Assembly: GCA_025024175.1 (NCBI GenBank)
Contig: QCXZ01000041.1
Span: 3,405,786-3,469,785, forward strand
Origin: Rhyzopertha dominica
Taxonomy: Eukaryota; Arthropoda; Insecta; Coleoptera; Bostrichidae
DNA length: 64,000 nucleotides
Direction of reading: 5' to 3'
Position numbers and translations under genes: made by a program. The notes below the pieces were generated by a model, which did not search any database, had not been told where the DNA came from, and saw only the letters and a program-made list of their open reading frames with translations. This document shows positions 1 to 14,538 of this stretch, piece by piece. Every line of letters begins with the position of its first letter. Position 1 is the first letter of the stretch.

Positions 1-269
1 GTAATCTTTAAGAATATTCCAATATTTAAAGGGTGTTATCATTTGACTTAAACTGTTTATGTTATTAAATTTAATATGTAAGGTATGATGAACTGATTTA
101 TAATATTTTTACCGAAACACAGTCACACAGAAAAGTGCCTAATTTTAATTACCTTCAGTATTTATTTCCTTTTTGTATGTGTTTATAGATTTCCAATTTT
201 GCAATGTAGTTTTCATGTACTGCATAATGAATAAACTTAAATTGTGTATAAACGTGCCGTTTTACTAAC

Positions 270-3200
270 CTGGTTCCCTTTCACCTTGATAAGCTCCTTG
301 CACCTGTCGACGATGTAAAAGTAGTGGTCTTCATCATAATAGGCTACATCCCCAGTATGCAACCAGCCTTCTTCGTCAACAGTTTCTGCTGTTGCCTTTT
401 CGTTGTTTAAATATCCTTCCATCACCTAAACATCCAAGTAACAAACAATGCTTATGATGAAAATATCTAAGAAACAAAAGTACAAGTAATGGAAGAATGC
501 TCAAGCAAGCTATGGTTTTTTCTTTCCATATGCCATGTAAATATATTTATGATTTGGACCACATTTGATGTTTAGCCCCTTTGACAAATTTTTTTTGCTA
601 TGGACAGCAAAAAACCTACCTACTTCCAAGTTTATGTGAAATTAACTAGTTAGTTTTTCAATTTACTGTCTTCTTATTCTAATTACCTTTAGTCTTATAG
701 CGGTGGAAAGAGGTTTTATTACATTTTATTAAGTTGATACTTCAAAACAGTATCTAACTAATTAACCAGATTTTTTTATATTGGTACAAATTGGTTCAAT
801 TTTTTTGCAGAAAAGATTTTAATACTAGACCCTAGCAAAACAACTCCCTCAACTTTTATTGGCACTATTTTATTGTTATTCTATGGACCTTAAACCTTCA
901 TTTACCTAGTTCTAGTTGAGTACCTAATTATACCCACCTGAGGACCTCTAACCAATAGTTCCCCAGATTTATGTGAACCAAGGGGCTCTCCAGTAGACAG
1001 GCTAATTATTTTTGCTTCAGTTCCTGGATAAAGAATTCCAACAGTTCCTATCTTAGAAGGAGGAGTGAGCTTTGGCATAAATAATGTGACTGGTGAACTT
1101 TCAGTCATTCCGTAGCCTGTAAAAGAAAGCTATCTTTTACAATAATAATTACACCTAAAAAAGGATAATGTATATATCAAATAAGTGATGCCATAACTTA
1201 CATATTAAAATATAGTGCAAAATGCATTTTTGCTGGTTCATATTGATATTTCATTACTGCTTGAATAGTTCCAGTATACATTTATAGATATCTGTACTAG
1301 ATATATGTTAACTAATTTTAAAATATGAGTTCTTTTGTATCCATACAACCAATTAACAGCAGTCTGTGATTCTGACCCAAAATAGTTGCGAATTGCAAGT
1401 GACAGCCAAAAAGTTTGTGATGGTGAATTGTTTTCATCAATTGTGTTGCAGTTCGATTATTTGTATAGTGTGTGTTTAAAGTTTTATATTAGTTATCAAC
1501 CTACTTCATTTAATACCTAAGCATGATAGTTCAGATACCATTTCCTGGAGGAAAATGTAAAGTTAGCTTCAACCATAAGTATCGAAATTTAATAAGTGAT
1601 CTGTTTTTGAATAGTGTAGTGGCATATGAAACAACGGTAGTGTTTTGTGTTATGGGACAAAGCATTAAAATGAATTTTTCAAAATTATATGATTTTAATT
1701 TAGCAATAGAAAGAAACCGTACCTACCTCTAACTACTTATAGCAATTCTGTCTCCTTACCAAGTTATAGCCCTTCAAAAGTTATTTTGCTTCGTTTATCT
1801 AGTCTACTCTTGTATTTTTCAAAATATTTTATTCAGATTTGGTGCAAATGTATATCTAATCATAAATAAAGCACGATATTTGTTTAAATCATAGAGGGCA
1901 CTCAAAATGCTTCTTTATTATATTGTTTTTGCAATATCTTTTTGTACAACAAATAATTACAAAACATTGTGATTTTTTCTTAAAATCTCACCGTTTTACT
2001 TTGAAGCAGGTATATACTTGTCATGCGTCGCTAAAATAAGCTGATTCAGAGAAAAATTGTTTAAAAATCCCTGCATGTTAAGCAAAATGTAATGATCATA
2101 AAATGCTTATAATCTAGCAAGTGCATGTCATTAATTTGCTAGTCTAATTAATTTATAATTAAATAAAACCCAACATAAAAAGGTAAAATCATATTAAGTA
2201 ATAGCAATAAATACAACATGAAGAGCAATATATTTTCTCTTCATATTGTATTTTGTGCAGTTACATGATTAACATGAATTAGACTGTCAAATTAACGAAA
2301 TATTTCTTCTACGTATTTCTACTACATTAGAAGTCATTATATTTCTTCAGAATACAGGGATAAATTTAAATAAAAATTTACTTTTCATATAGCAAATCTA
2401 GCCATCTAGTTCAAGCAGTTAGCTTAGATTAACTATAAAGTAACATATTAATGCATGACCACCCATTAAAGTATTTGTATCTTCTTGTGCTATTTGCAAA
2501 TTATTTTTAGAATAATACTGCATTTAATAATGATTCCATAATTAATGTTATAATGGTTACCTATTGCATGTAGTATCTACCATGAAACAGACTGGACTAC
2601 TCAAAAGCGTGTAGTGACAAAATTACAATAAAAATTTTGTAGATTCTTTTGCTCTTTATTATGTTGTACTCATCTTTTTAACAGTCATTAATAGTGTTCA
2701 AACTAATTGTGTTTTCTTTCTTAAAAAATGTGATTCGTAACTTCTGCTATAAAATACGACTTTGGTACTTGTGCTACTACAATAAATGTTTTGATTGTTA
2801 TGATTATAAGGCACTGTTTTTAATCTTCTATTGTTGAACAGTCTTTTCAGAACCTTGCTAAAAACGAACGAAATCTTTCTGATTAGGATCATAACTAAAG
2901 TATGAGGTTGTTCTCGTCAAAATTTATCACACTTTATTAATCTGGCTATGTGTGTATATAAAATTAAAATGTTTAGTTGAGCGATGATAAGAAATATGAA
3001 ACAAGTTGGGATTTCTCTTTGCCAACAGGCTTCAAGTAATGTAGTATGTACAATTGGCTGCAAAATAAATGCAAAACGTTATTATAGACTCAACAAATAT
3101 AGTATTGTTCAGTTTTTGTATACTAGATGAAACTTATCCACAAGATCATTACTGTACATTTTTTCGTAAATAATGATGATGTAATTACTTAGCTTACTTA

Positions 3201-6200
3201 GGAATATTTAAAATTACCGACTGTTTCATTTATATTGCAGACAACTAATTCCAAAAATTTGGAAGGTAAATTTTTTTTAGTAAAGAGCGTTTTTTATAGC
3301 TACATATAGATCAGAAGCATTAGATTTCACTTACCTTGTCTAATAAGAATATCATCCCTTCCAACCTTTTCCCTAAACTTCTGAAGTAGCCCCTCAGTAC
3401 AAGGGGCGGCGCCAGAAGTGACACTCTTGACCGACGCCAGATGTTCTTTCGTGACGGCAAGATGCGACGCCAAAAACAATAAAAGCGACGGCACAACTAA
3501 CAGATAAGACGGTTTATGTTCAACCAAAGCCTTTATGTAATCCTCCGGGGTAAACTTGGGCAACGTGATTATGTGAATCCCCTCTTTCAGCGCCACGTTC
3601 ATGATCCCGTTAAAACCATAAATGTGGAAGAATGGAAGGACCGTTAACGTTTTGTGTTGGTATTCGTCTAAAAGCACAAGCAGAGGATATTTCCCAAAGA
3701 GAAAAGGTTTCAAGAACGTTCTCACCAGTCGTGGGTTCATCCAAAAGTGCTGGATGATCGCCCTGGACTAAATTGGAAACTAAATTGTAGTGACTGAGCA
3801 TTACGCCTTTGGGCATTCCCGTCGTCCCACTGGAATAGGGAAGAAGAGCTAGCGATTTTGGATTGATTCCTGGGAGATCGGCTTCGTGGCCTGCTGTCAG
3901 GAGGCTCTGAAGGCCATTGACGTTATTTTGGGCATCATCGTCGCCACCGATGCAAATTGTGGTGCGGTAGTCCGGTAACTCGGGTCCGATTGTTGTTGCA
4001 ACTTCCAGCAACAACGGTATCGTAACTATGCATTTCACTCCGGCGTTCTGGAATTGTCTTTTGACTTCGTCTGCAACGTAAATAAAATAATCAATGACAA
4101 GGTCAATTAAGTTGTGTACAGTTTTCCACTGATAGTTTGCTTCTACGTGTTATAACAATTGCGATAGCCTCTGCAAGAATCAGTAACCTTGAGTTGAGTA
4201 ATTGTAACCACGGCTAGACTGGAGGACCTTGGACAGTGGATAGTAAAATGTTTTTTTTTATAAAATTCTTTCTACTAAGTATTGCCCAAATATTTCAAGA
4301 CTTTAGGGTATTGTATAAAACGTCTTGTTTGGTATTATACGTCATTCATTGATTAGTTTTACAGGAGCAGGTATATTGCAAACATTAATGGTCTTCAAGC
4401 ATTAATACTGGGTATTAAGAACAAAAACATGATACTAGTAAAGACCCTTCTTGATTTTAGCATTGTTAAACCAAATTCAGATATCATGGTATCATTAGGA
4501 GAAGATCTAGTTGGGTAGGACCGCGTTTGATATAATAAAGACGCTTACAAAATTTGCACTGTATGCATGCAATAACATCAACATGAATCGTATAAAATGG
4601 ATCCGAAATGACACAGCAATACTCTAACTTTTATCTTGCATATAAGAATAATAAAGTGTCAATATTAGAAAAGTTAGTTGTACGTATGTATGTATACTAG
4701 CAAGCTTCAAATCGTCAGCATAAACGAAAACACTACATTTGAATTGTGACAACACATCATTCATAGAGATAGTAAATAAAACAGGACCCGAGTGAGACCC
4801 CTGCGTAACGCTACTAGATGCACAGCAAGTGGACGAGCGATAACCATCATATTCAACATTACTGATAACGGTCGGATAAGGGACAACAACATAATTTCAA
4901 CAATCCATCACATAATCCTAATCTACTCAGTTTTGCAACAACATTTTTACATCAAATGTCCTTGACAAATCCGTATAGATGACATCAACTTGTCGTCTGG
5001 TTTTCAAAGCATTCGATACAAACTGTATAAACGAGCATAGATTCGTAGCATGCTGACTATCACTATAATTATACTTGACGCATGAGCATATAACTTAAGA
5101 GCGAGAACAAAATCTAAAATTTTTACAAAGTTACAAATAAGCGCGATAGGTCTGTAATTTTTGACATTACTACGTCCACCATTCTTAAATACTGAAAGAA
5201 CATGCTAAAAAGACTGAGGGAAGCCATCAAGGAAGAAAGAGCTATGGGGAAGAAAATTTAAGGACGATAGTGAGGTGAAGGAGGCAATTTTAGCTCATTT
5301 TCAGGGTAAAGATTAACAATGTTTTGCGATTTAGAAAAATTAATTTCACGATCTAATAAATGTATTAAGCTTAAGGGAGATTATACTGAGAAAAAAAATG
5401 TCATTTTTTATTTAGTTTCGGTCCTCCCGGAGTGTCAACTGAAAGAGAATGTATTTCTGGAGGTCGATTTTAATTAATTTATAATTTGTTGCACATAAAT
5501 TCGAGTTTGTTTTCATTTCTCTTACGATAATGAATCTTTAGAAGAAATATTGGAACATCTGATATGGTGCTATAATAAAGCTATATACTTCCTATGTTGA
5601 ATTCTTCTAGGGATATTACAGCAATTGGAAACCTATCTATATAACTTCTCTACTAACTAGAAAGAAAACTTGATTTGCAGCAGTTATGACAAACAATTCT
5701 TTTAAATCAGATAGGGTTATCAGACGTACAAAGAAAAGGCTTTAAAAAAGGTTTTCCAAAAATAGCACTCTATCCGGAACCTATGTTATCGCACTTTTAA
5801 TGTTTAATGGAAAACATGTGATTACGATAACGCGTAATCCATTCAAATTGCATATTTAAAAACATACTTTTTTTACAAAAATGTCGCAGGTTTTCGCTAA
5901 GTAAAATATATATATAATTGTTCGAAGTATTTTATTAACAACAAATAGCTTTGATTTGACGTTTAAGTCACACCAGAATTCCATTTCTTTCTAAATGCTT
6001 TTTGGACAAAATTTGATAAGGCTAAAACGGCGCATTTTAAACAGTGTTGCATACAAAAATGCGCCCACATGTGTAAATAAAAATGTTTTCGTAATATCTC
6101 AGTTCAGTAATGGGTGAAACTTTTCCCAATAATGTGAAAATTAATAGAATGTTTGTTAGGTAAGGTACTCCATATAAAAGGGGGTAAAAGGTGTATGTAG

Positions 6201-7954
6201 CAAAACCAATTTTTTTACTACTTATTGTCAAACCAAAAGATTAATAACGTTTCGTAAAATTCTTCCACTGTAGCAAAACCTACGTTTCATAACTAATGAA
6301 ATCTCGGGTTATTGCACTGGCCCGTGGCAAAGTTCGTAAAGTTAGCATGTTGTCCTATTGTCCTGGACACCGTTACAAACATTATAAAACTTGATTAAAA
6401 TGAAATAAGAGCTGCCAAACAAAAAATGCCTGGAAATTCCACGTTCATCAACGTCAATTGTCCTTATCATGTTATGGCTTCGTATCTACCATCCTTGTTA
6501 GCAGCCTTGCGAAGTTATGTTGTTTAGTCATCTTTGTATTACCAATATCTTTGTAATACCTACCATAAAATTACTGATAATATACACACCTGGAGTGTAC
6601 AGGGGATTAACAAACGTAACCGTTAAGCCTGCTTCCAAGGCACCATGGCATACTATGATGTATTCGGGAATATTGGGCAGCAGCAATCCGATGACTTCGT
6701 TGGGCTGCAGACCGCAATGCCCAAGAAGAGCCTTTGCGCACCTCTGTATCAGCATCCTCATCATCCCGTAGGTATATGTTCTTCCAGAAACGGCGCATGT
6801 CTAAGAATAAAGGTTTCGCTATATTGTTTTTTCAATAAACTTTATCTAACGCTTTATCAGTGGCAACTGAGAATAAAATTTATTAGACTTCTTCGGTACA
6901 AAGTTTAGTTGGATTATTATTGCCATGCGCATATTTATAAAACTGTAGTAAGAGTGAATGCTGCGTTTATTCCGTAAAAGGTGTACATTACATTAGATAT
7001 CGAAACAATTTATGATTATTACGATTTATCTTTTGGTATAATAGTAAAGATTCCAATCAATCATTTGGTAATTTTGTTATGAACGCTAGATTTCAAATAC
7101 CGTCAGTTATTTTGGCTTGTGGTTGTTGATCGAGGTTTAATTGTACCTTAGAACATTGGTTTTTACTATATTAATGAACTCAGTACCAGGCAACGTAACC
7201 GTTTGTAAACAACGCTATAGCTTACATAAATTGCTGTTCAGTTAATGCAACGATCAAAGTTCAACTCATTAACGCTTTAGCCAAAAATCCTCGAAAACAG
7301 ATCAAGAGCAGGTATAACGTCAATATGTGTGGGTTTTAGTAAAATGCCAATTATCCATAAATGTTCGTTGGCAAACACAACAATTCCATTTATCAGGCAT
7401 GTATTAAATGAGCTTAATTTTTGATAGTGACCGTTACCTTGTCAAGCCTATTTATAAAATACATGTAAACACATAAATCCCCTACAGCATGGTAACCATA
7501 TTCAATGATCATCACTTTAGGACAAATTTAATTATTGTACATTCACATTCTCGTATTAATAGCTTCATAACTAATTCAAGGCATCTGTTGCGCGATACAG
7601 CAAAGAACTAGGCCACGGTTAAACGATTTGGAAGCTTCCTTTTCACACTGATTAACCAAAAAACTTTAGCTTTTAGCGTTTTTAACTTACTGCTGCTGGC
7701 TTATCCGACCAAGTAATGGCCTTTTTCCAAATGTATTCTACTAAGTTCTCGCTCGGTATTTTTTTGCACGGTCCCAAAGGCGATGCGATTATTCCACTGG
7801 CGAGTTTTTGCTGTTGATTTGGAAGCGTCTGAGCCGTTTGTGCGCTAGCTGCACTGGCGCTGAGGGTCCTTTTCACCACAACATTTGCGAATATCACAGT
7901 TTTGAAATTCTGTGCGAGCCTGACGTTGGCGCGCATTTTGATTAGACTACACAT
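270..7954 (-). CDS. 4CL/luciferase-like acyl-CoA synthetase, copy 1 (3' end outside window)
   Basis: ATP-dependent acyl/aryl-CoA ligase of the adenylate-forming (ANL) superfamily; the family activates a carboxylate to an acyl-AMP and then a CoA thioester. Coding exons read on the minus strand: 7691-7954, 6590-6800, 3726-4070, 3335-3667, 938-1116 and 270-425, phases consistent, 496 residues. Visible motifs are the P-loop [12 protein letters not shown], the LPFFHIYGF pocket segment, the [11 protein letters not shown] adenylate motif and [13 protein letters not shown] with the hinge region KELIKVKG. The last exon, which should hold the catalytic lysine, lies left of position 1. The N-terminus (about 40 residues, no acidic residue, many K/R/S/A) looks like a mitochondrial presequence. 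Exon 3 corresponds to two exons of copies 2 and 3, and so does exon 4, so introns differ among paralogs. Substrate is unknown; the luciferase resemblance does not imply light production. Family certain, specificity not. Confidence 0.9.
4690..5340 (-). repeat. Decayed non-LTR retrotransposon RT fragment in intron of synthetase copy 1
   Basis: The minus strand around 4700-4830 translates to a peptide with the RT block [12 protein letters not shown] followed by FVYADDLKL. About 150-250 bases to the right a degenerate stretch reads [10 protein letters not shown], the block just upstream in Jockey/CR1-type reverse transcriptases. Many stops and shifts make it a dead copy. It lies in the 2.5 kb intron 4071-6589; the rest of that intron shows nothing I recognise. 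Confidence 0.6.
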
Positions 7955-7974
7955 AGTTGTTTTGTATCACAGTT

Positions 7975-8340
7975 CTGAATAATTAAACGGCGGCAATAAA
8001 TTGTTTGTTGTCCTCGGACCGAAATGTTATGCACGCGTAATACTTCGGCACATGTGGGGCTTTGGAACAAGAATTAATTCGCACAAGCGGAGCAACAAAC
8101 TAAAACGGGGAGCGCAATTTGCTTCTCACTTACCGCACGAGTGCATCAAGGTTTGTGAAACTGAGTAAGTTCAAGGCATCAGTTGTTATCGCGGAAAGTT
8201 TGCTGAACTTTTCGTGAAAAAAAAAAACGCGTAATAATAGCGGACCAGTTATAATTGAATAATGTGCTAATTTACAATGCGAAACAGTGTTTCTTTCAAG
8301 AGCTCTCGTCGCGAATGAGACGCGATTGTATCTGAACACC
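7975..8340 (-). other. Candidate 5' UTR exon and promoter region of synthetase copy 1
   Basis: On the minus strand a GC-richer stretch ending near 8134 is followed by a good donor (gtaagtgag). A matching acceptor (ttattcag) lies at about 7975, only 20 bases before the ATG at 7954. This suggests a noncoding first exon of roughly 8134-8340 and a 159 bp intron in the leader. No TATA box or transcript evidence can be given. Confidence 0.4.
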
Positions 8341-11337
8341 TTAGCAAAATATTTACTCTTAAATGAGGAATAATATTGTTAACATAAAATTTAGATAGCC
8401 GTTCTAAGTCCAATGATACAAAGTCCACGCGTTTCTCCGACAACGCGCTTCTCTTTATTTAGAATCACACTAGGAATGCGCCAAGTAAAAGTAGGTAGTA
8501 TGGGTTTGTCGGCATCATTCTGGTAGGCCATACGTTTATTAATTTGTTAGTATTCACACCTTGAGCCCCACTACGGTAAATAAAGAAACTTGATTAGAAA
8601 CCATTATAAATAAATACCTACAATTTTTTTTGTGTTAGTCACTGAGTAGTTTTCCATTCTATGGTGCTATTTATATAGTAATTAGATGCAACAAATTACT
8701 GATATAAACAATAAATGTGGCCTCGTATTCTCGTTGTAGTTTGGCCACTTTGCAAAAATTGAAAATAAAGGTCGTTAAGTGAATGTTTCCATAGCAATCC
8801 AATTCGACTTATCGCTTTTTTCAAATTTAAAATTGTTTTGGCGGAATATTTAATAAAGCTTTAAATTTACCAGTGTCCAAAGAAGAATTTGAACAATGAG
8901 GTATAAATACATGATCAAAGTAACAAATAAAGATGTATGAAAAACGAACAATACACGTGTGCAGATATGATATCAAATAAAAACAAACAACAACGCCAGT
9001 CATAATGTCAAAATTAAATTAATAAAAAGCATAAGACATACAGATAATTTACTAATTAGTTGCAAGTCTGATAAAAGTAATACCATTGTCGTTTTAAAAA
9101 CACTTGAGGACCAGGCTAAAACAATTTATTAAACACTCCTTTTTTAAATTTAATTCATGTCCCGCAGGCCAGTTTTAGAAAGTCATCACTAGCATTTTAC
9201 AATCTTCAAAATACTTTAATATAAACGAAGAAAAGTACAAATTGAGAAGAGAATAATGAACATACAAATTTAATGTCTCATATTAGCTTCTCAAATGTCA
9301 ATCAATAGTGGTACCCTAAGAAATTAAGATTTTCATCAGTGTAATAAATAGTTGGTAGAACTCGTCAAAAAGGTTAGTTTAAACTAAATTTCTTTTAAAA
9401 AAAATGCTACCTATATTGACATTCATGCAAAATTTTGCTTAAGGAAACCTTCAATTTCATGCTTGGAAAAGTAATTTTGAGCTTTCTGGGTAGAGTATAA
9501 TCTACTTGCTGATAAACAATTTTTTTCCAATTCCAAGGATATAATGACTCATTTTGATTACAATGCATTGTCGTTATCACACAATGGGTGGAACAAACCG
9601 CTCAAATGCGAAAATATTTGTAGTTTTCATGGTTTATTATTAAAACGCCAGTCCTGAAAAATTTCATTCAACCAGTTAATGAGAATATTAATTTAAATTC
9701 TACACTCGGTGTTTTCCTGTTTTCAGAATTTGTAAGTGTTTTTGCAGTTGAAGCTTTAGAAGTTACAAATATGTTCTTACGCTATAACACGGACTTGACT
9801 TTGGCAATTAAATGTTAATCATTTTCAACAAAAACGAAGTACTGCAAGTTTTCGATCATTTCATTCTGTACACTTTGTATTTTACTACTGACTGTGTCTT
9901 TGGAATATGCACGTATACCTTGTACTTATAACGTATCTTTTTTTGATACCGGTTTACTGCTCTAATTATCCTGTCAGTATAAATGCAGATAACAAGTACG
10001 AAATAAGTATTTTAAATACGTACATACCCACTCAATCTTAGTATATAAGTAATCGTACAAGCCTTCAAAGTAACAGAAATGTACACTTTTGTAGTATTTT
10101 TAACACATAATGATCATCACAAGTATATTAATATAAAGGCTAGATTTGATTGTGTAGTATCTGGCATTAAATCTACAAACAACTGCAAGCGATTTATTTT
10201 GAAAATATTTGCGTTATAAGTAACCTGTAGTGATGCATCTACATTAATATCATCGATGAGGGTTTTTAGGTCTTCAAAATATTTACAAACTGATAAAATA
10301 CATGTGTTTGCCAGGATTTAACCGATAACGTTTTAAATCTCAGGTATCAGCAATAACTGCACTTCCTTTTGTTGTCCTGTTTTGCATGAATTTTTCTTTT
10401 AGACTTTAAATTTTCAACATAGAAATAAAATACGCATTTTTTCGCATACAATGTACACAAGTAGTTATGTAGATTATAATAATAAACTCAATACTTTTTA
10501 AAACTACCTTCACGCAATTTGTTGATGAATAATAAAATAAAATTACGTAGGTACATCTAAATAATTCACTGTAAATGAATTTCTGAATAATACATTTATA
10601 AAACGTATGACCTATTTATACAATAAAGAATTTCGGTCTCTCTGAATCTACTCGTAGATAAGGTAAGGATTTTATAATTATATGTATGTTTTGCCGCTTG
10701 CTATCCTATAAATATTATATATAGTTAATGGTAGCTTGTATATCGCCTATTGATTTAACTAAGACGTATTTGAATTGGCAACCTTCGAACAGTATAGCGT
10801 TAGTTTTTAGTTTTATATAAAAGCAGGGATAACAAGATGTCGCATCACAAAATTTTACCCTATCATGTAAAAGTAAGTAAACCAAACACCTTTTCTTAAA
10901 AAAAAAATATTGTTGACGCTTTCGTAATGTCCCTATGTTAAATGGTTATATGTGCTTTATAGCTTATTATAAGTACGTATATTTGCTTCTTGGATGCACA
11001 GAGAGCTTCTTAATTAAGTGCAATTAAATGGAACTATATTAAATTTCAATCATTACAAAATTTGTATGAACACTTCATCCGTAGGCCTAATCTCACAGGG
11101 TAGTTCCTATGGTCCCGAATGAAATGAACTACTAAATGATGTTTGAGGTTATCTCATTAAAAGCTGCAAATAACCTGCTTGTCATGTTCGCATTAATTTT
11201 TCTTCAACAGTTTACAAACTTTAAACATGCTCTCGGGATTAATTAAATAATTATCACGTGGTCCAACCGACAATTAAACCATAAACCTGTTTTATGTTAT
11301 CATATTTGTTTAGTGAATTTTAATCTAGTTACACAAA
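8341..11337. other. Intergenic spacer, no gene seen
   Basis: About 3 kb between the divergent 5' ends of synthetase copy 1 (-) and the ABCB10-like gene (+). AT-rich, no ORF with family resemblance and no clear repeat structure. It presumably contains both promoters, but none is identifiable by eye. Confidence 0.5.
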
Positions 11338-14300
11338 ATGAGTTTTTACATTACCTTATTAAACAGACAGAACTTAAATAGCACTCTAAAAATACTAAAT
11401 AACGTTAACAGAAGGTACCACATACTAAAAAGCAGGGGTTTTACGAAAATGTCTCAAAAGGTTAGTGAAAATAAGACTTATATCGCAATCGAGGTACCCC
11501 ACAAAAATATAAATGGTTCGCCAAGAAGGTTCCCAAACATATTTCGTAGAAATGTGGCAACAGACAAGAAACCACCAAACACAAAGAAGTCAGATGTTGT
11601 CAGGCTGCTGGCGTTGGCTAAACGAGAGAAATGGAAATTGATGGGTATGTAATTACGATGACTGTACGTCACTTTAACTTTGTAACTTTTAGGCGCTATA
11701 TGCCTATTGTTTATCTCTAGTACAGTAACTATGGCTGTTCCATTCAGCTTAGGCAAAATATTGGACATTATTTATACCAGCTCGTCTGACATGGAAAATG
11801 CTAGAACGAAATTGAATAGTGTGTGTGGGATATTGGTATGTGTTTTTTTGCTCGGTGCAATTTGCAACTTCGGAAGAATATATCTTATGTCGACGGCAGG
11901 TGATATTTCCAAAAAGGCAACAATGAACAGCTCAATTCTGTTTTCTTCTTTGTAGGATACAGAATGACACAAGCACTTCGCATGAAAGTGTTTTCATCAA
12001 TTTTAAGACAGGAACAGGGTTGGTTTGATAGTAAACCAACAGGGGAACTGGTTAACCGGTTATCGTCAGACACCCAAATTGTAGGGCAAGCCTTGACAAG
12101 CAATATTTCAGATGGTCTTCGTTCTTCAATTATGGTGATTGCTGGAACTGGCATGATGGTAAGATCATTACACCACTGATGTTCTTTGTGATCAGTTTAA
12201 TTTTAGTTTTATATGTCCCCGAAATTGGCAATGGTAGGCCTTGCTATTGTGCCTCCAGTTGCTGTAGTAGCAGTGTTATATGGCAGATTTGTGAGGAAAA
12301 TTACTAGGCAAGTGCAGGACTCACTTGCAGAGGCTACCAGAATAGCAGAGGAGCGGATATCGAATGTGCGCACTGTGAAAACCTTTAGTAAGGAACCACG
12401 TGAGATGAATACGTACAAAACAGCTGTTGAGCATGTCTTGAAATTGGGTTACAAAGAGGCGAAGGCTCGAGCTGTTTTTTATGGCATGGTAAGACGAAAA
12501 AGTTCGTAATTTGTACTAGCACATTCATTTTTCTTGGATAAGAATAGCACAAAAGAAAAAGAAACTATCTTTTAAGACTTTCATTTTTTCCCTTTGCATT
12601 TGCCCCTAAAATTTGAACTTTAACATCCTGTATCTTTCTTAGTATCAACTTTAAGACTAAGATAAGTTTACTTAAAATTAGGAACACGTGGTAGAAGTGT
12701 GTAAAGACCTTTTAGGGCACCCTGTATATCTAGAGACGATTGAAATGATACTCTCAAATTTTATCAGTGTATTCAATTTCCTGCTTGAGTGATTCAAGTT
12801 TTTTCTATCTGAAATTTCAGACAGGACTAAGTGGAAACATAATCATAATTTCAGTTCTATATTACGGTGGTGTAATGGTATCCTCTCAAACTATCACAGT
12901 GGGAAACCTGTCTTCTTTCCTGTTATATGCCGCTTACATTGGGATATCTGTGGGTGGTTTGTCTAGTTTCTATTCAGACCTCAATAAATCGTTAGGAGCT
13001 GCTAGCAGGCTTTGGGAACTCATCGATCGTGAACCTGTAATCCCTAACAAAGGTAATGTACTTATAAAATAATGTTTAATCTGTTTATTTGCACACTAAA
13101 AGAGACTAATTTCTTTTAATACTACTTGTTATATGTAGTTTTATTATTATTGTTTATTTCTTACACTTACAGTTTCATTGTTAAACTTATTAAAGAATAT
13201 ACTTCAAACTAGTTGACAAATAATCAACATCTGTCTTGGTTATTATTTCGACCCCATCATTCAAGTTTTGCCGTTATTTAAGCTCGTCATACAGGAATAC
13301 TGAAGTAATAATAAACACATACTCTTCTCTAATAAATACATAGTACATAATTTATGATTTCTTTGATTGGAGTAAAAGAGAATTTCTACACTTTAGCCAA
13401 AAAATACTTTTTTGTTTAGGTGGTTTACTACCTATATCACCACCACAAGGTCACATCACCTTTCAAAACATAAAATTCAGTTACCCAGCTAGAGCAGACT
13501 CGCATGTTTTGAATGATTTGGCGTTGGAAATACCTCCTGGACGAACCGTGGCCGTAGTAGGTCCCAGTGGCTCAGGAAAAAGCACACTCGCCGCTTTACT
13601 TTTACGCTTGTACGATCCTAAAGAGGGTCGAATATACTTAGATGGTCAGGATGTAAGGGATCTGGATCCCGCCTGGTTAAGAAGGCACATAGGCACAGTC
13701 AGTCAGGTAGTGTAATTTTTTTTTACCTAAAACTTGAATTTGTGATGTCACAAGTGAAAAATCATGGGGATAGAGTGGGGGGGGGATACCCTCCAGGGAA
13801 AGGGGTATCAGGGGAAACATTTTTTGAAATACAGACGCTTAAAAGCAAATGACATCCTAAATACATATTTTTTGGGAGTTTTGAAATAGTTCAATTTTTT
13901 GTGCATTTTATTATATTGAATGTTGTACACTATGTTCAGATACCTAAATATCCAACTGTAATGCAATCTACTGTTAATTTTAGGAACCAATTTTATTCTC
14001 TGGCACTATCCGTGATAATATCTTGTACGGAGCTGATGATCCCGAAAAGATAACTGAAGATGAATTGATCAGGGTAGCGAAGGAGGCAAATGTATATGAA
14101 TTTATTCAGTCACTTCCCCAAGGTTTTGACACAATAGTGGGTGAAAAGGGTGTAATGTTAAGTGGTGGGCAAAAACAGAGGGTAGCGATTGCTAGGGCAC
14201 TGATAAAGGATCCCAAAATATTATTACTGGATGAAGCTACAAGGTCAGTGTTCTTGTATCCTTGCATGGAGTGCTTAATTAATTTGAAAAAAAAACATTT

Positions 14301-14538
14301 TAGTGCCCTAGATGCACAGTCAGAGTATCTTGTACGTGAAGCTTTGGAGAGAGTGATGAAGGGAAGGACTGTGTTAACAATAGCACATCGTTTGTCCACT
14401 ATTCAAAATGCTGACACGATTGCTGTGTTAAAAGATGGGAAAATAGTGGAGCATGGGCCTTACAAGGATTTGCTTAGTAAAGAAAACGGAGCCTTCAAGG
14501 ATCTTATGAAACATCAGACTTTTCAAGCTGCAACTTGA
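11338..14538 (+). CDS. ABCB10: ABCB10-like mitochondrial ABC half-transporter
   Basis: Half-size ABC exporter of the mitochondrial inner membrane; ABCB10 proteins are linked to heme synthesis and oxidative-stress protection. Exons: 11338-11644, 11693-11899, 11956-12158, 12207-12488, 12821-13052, 13420-13706, 13984-14243 and 14304-14538, summing to 671 codons including stop. The first ~100 residues are basic and presequence-like. The membrane domain follows (residues ~105-400), with family blocks [17 protein letters not shown] and [14 protein letters not shown]. The nucleotide-binding domain has Walker [11 protein letters not shown]-loop SQEPILFSG, signature [15 protein letters not shown], Walker [14 protein letters not shown] and H-loop IAHRLSTI, so the ATPase looks intact. 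Several introns are only 48-60 bp. An AATAAA lies about 30 bp past the stop. The neighbours are the synthetase paralogs, but orientation differs and co-regulation is not indicated. The gene appears complete; ABCB10 is favoured over ABCB8 by the N-terminal and membrane-domain blocks. Confidence 0.93.
12580..12740. repeat. Possible TE remnant in ABCB10 intron
   Basis: Intron 12489-12820 contains a CACCCTGTATAT-type end near 12720, which is the reverse complement of the TATACAGGGTG terminus seen in other elements of this window (for example near 25780 and 40266). Only one end is visible, so this is a tentative transposon scrap. Confidence 0.3.

Noticed and set aside
3610..3725. Open frame running on after the DEPTT residues of synthetase copy 1
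   Set aside because: It is read-through of a 58 bp intron (3668-3725); splicing restores the family sequence into LPFFHIYG.
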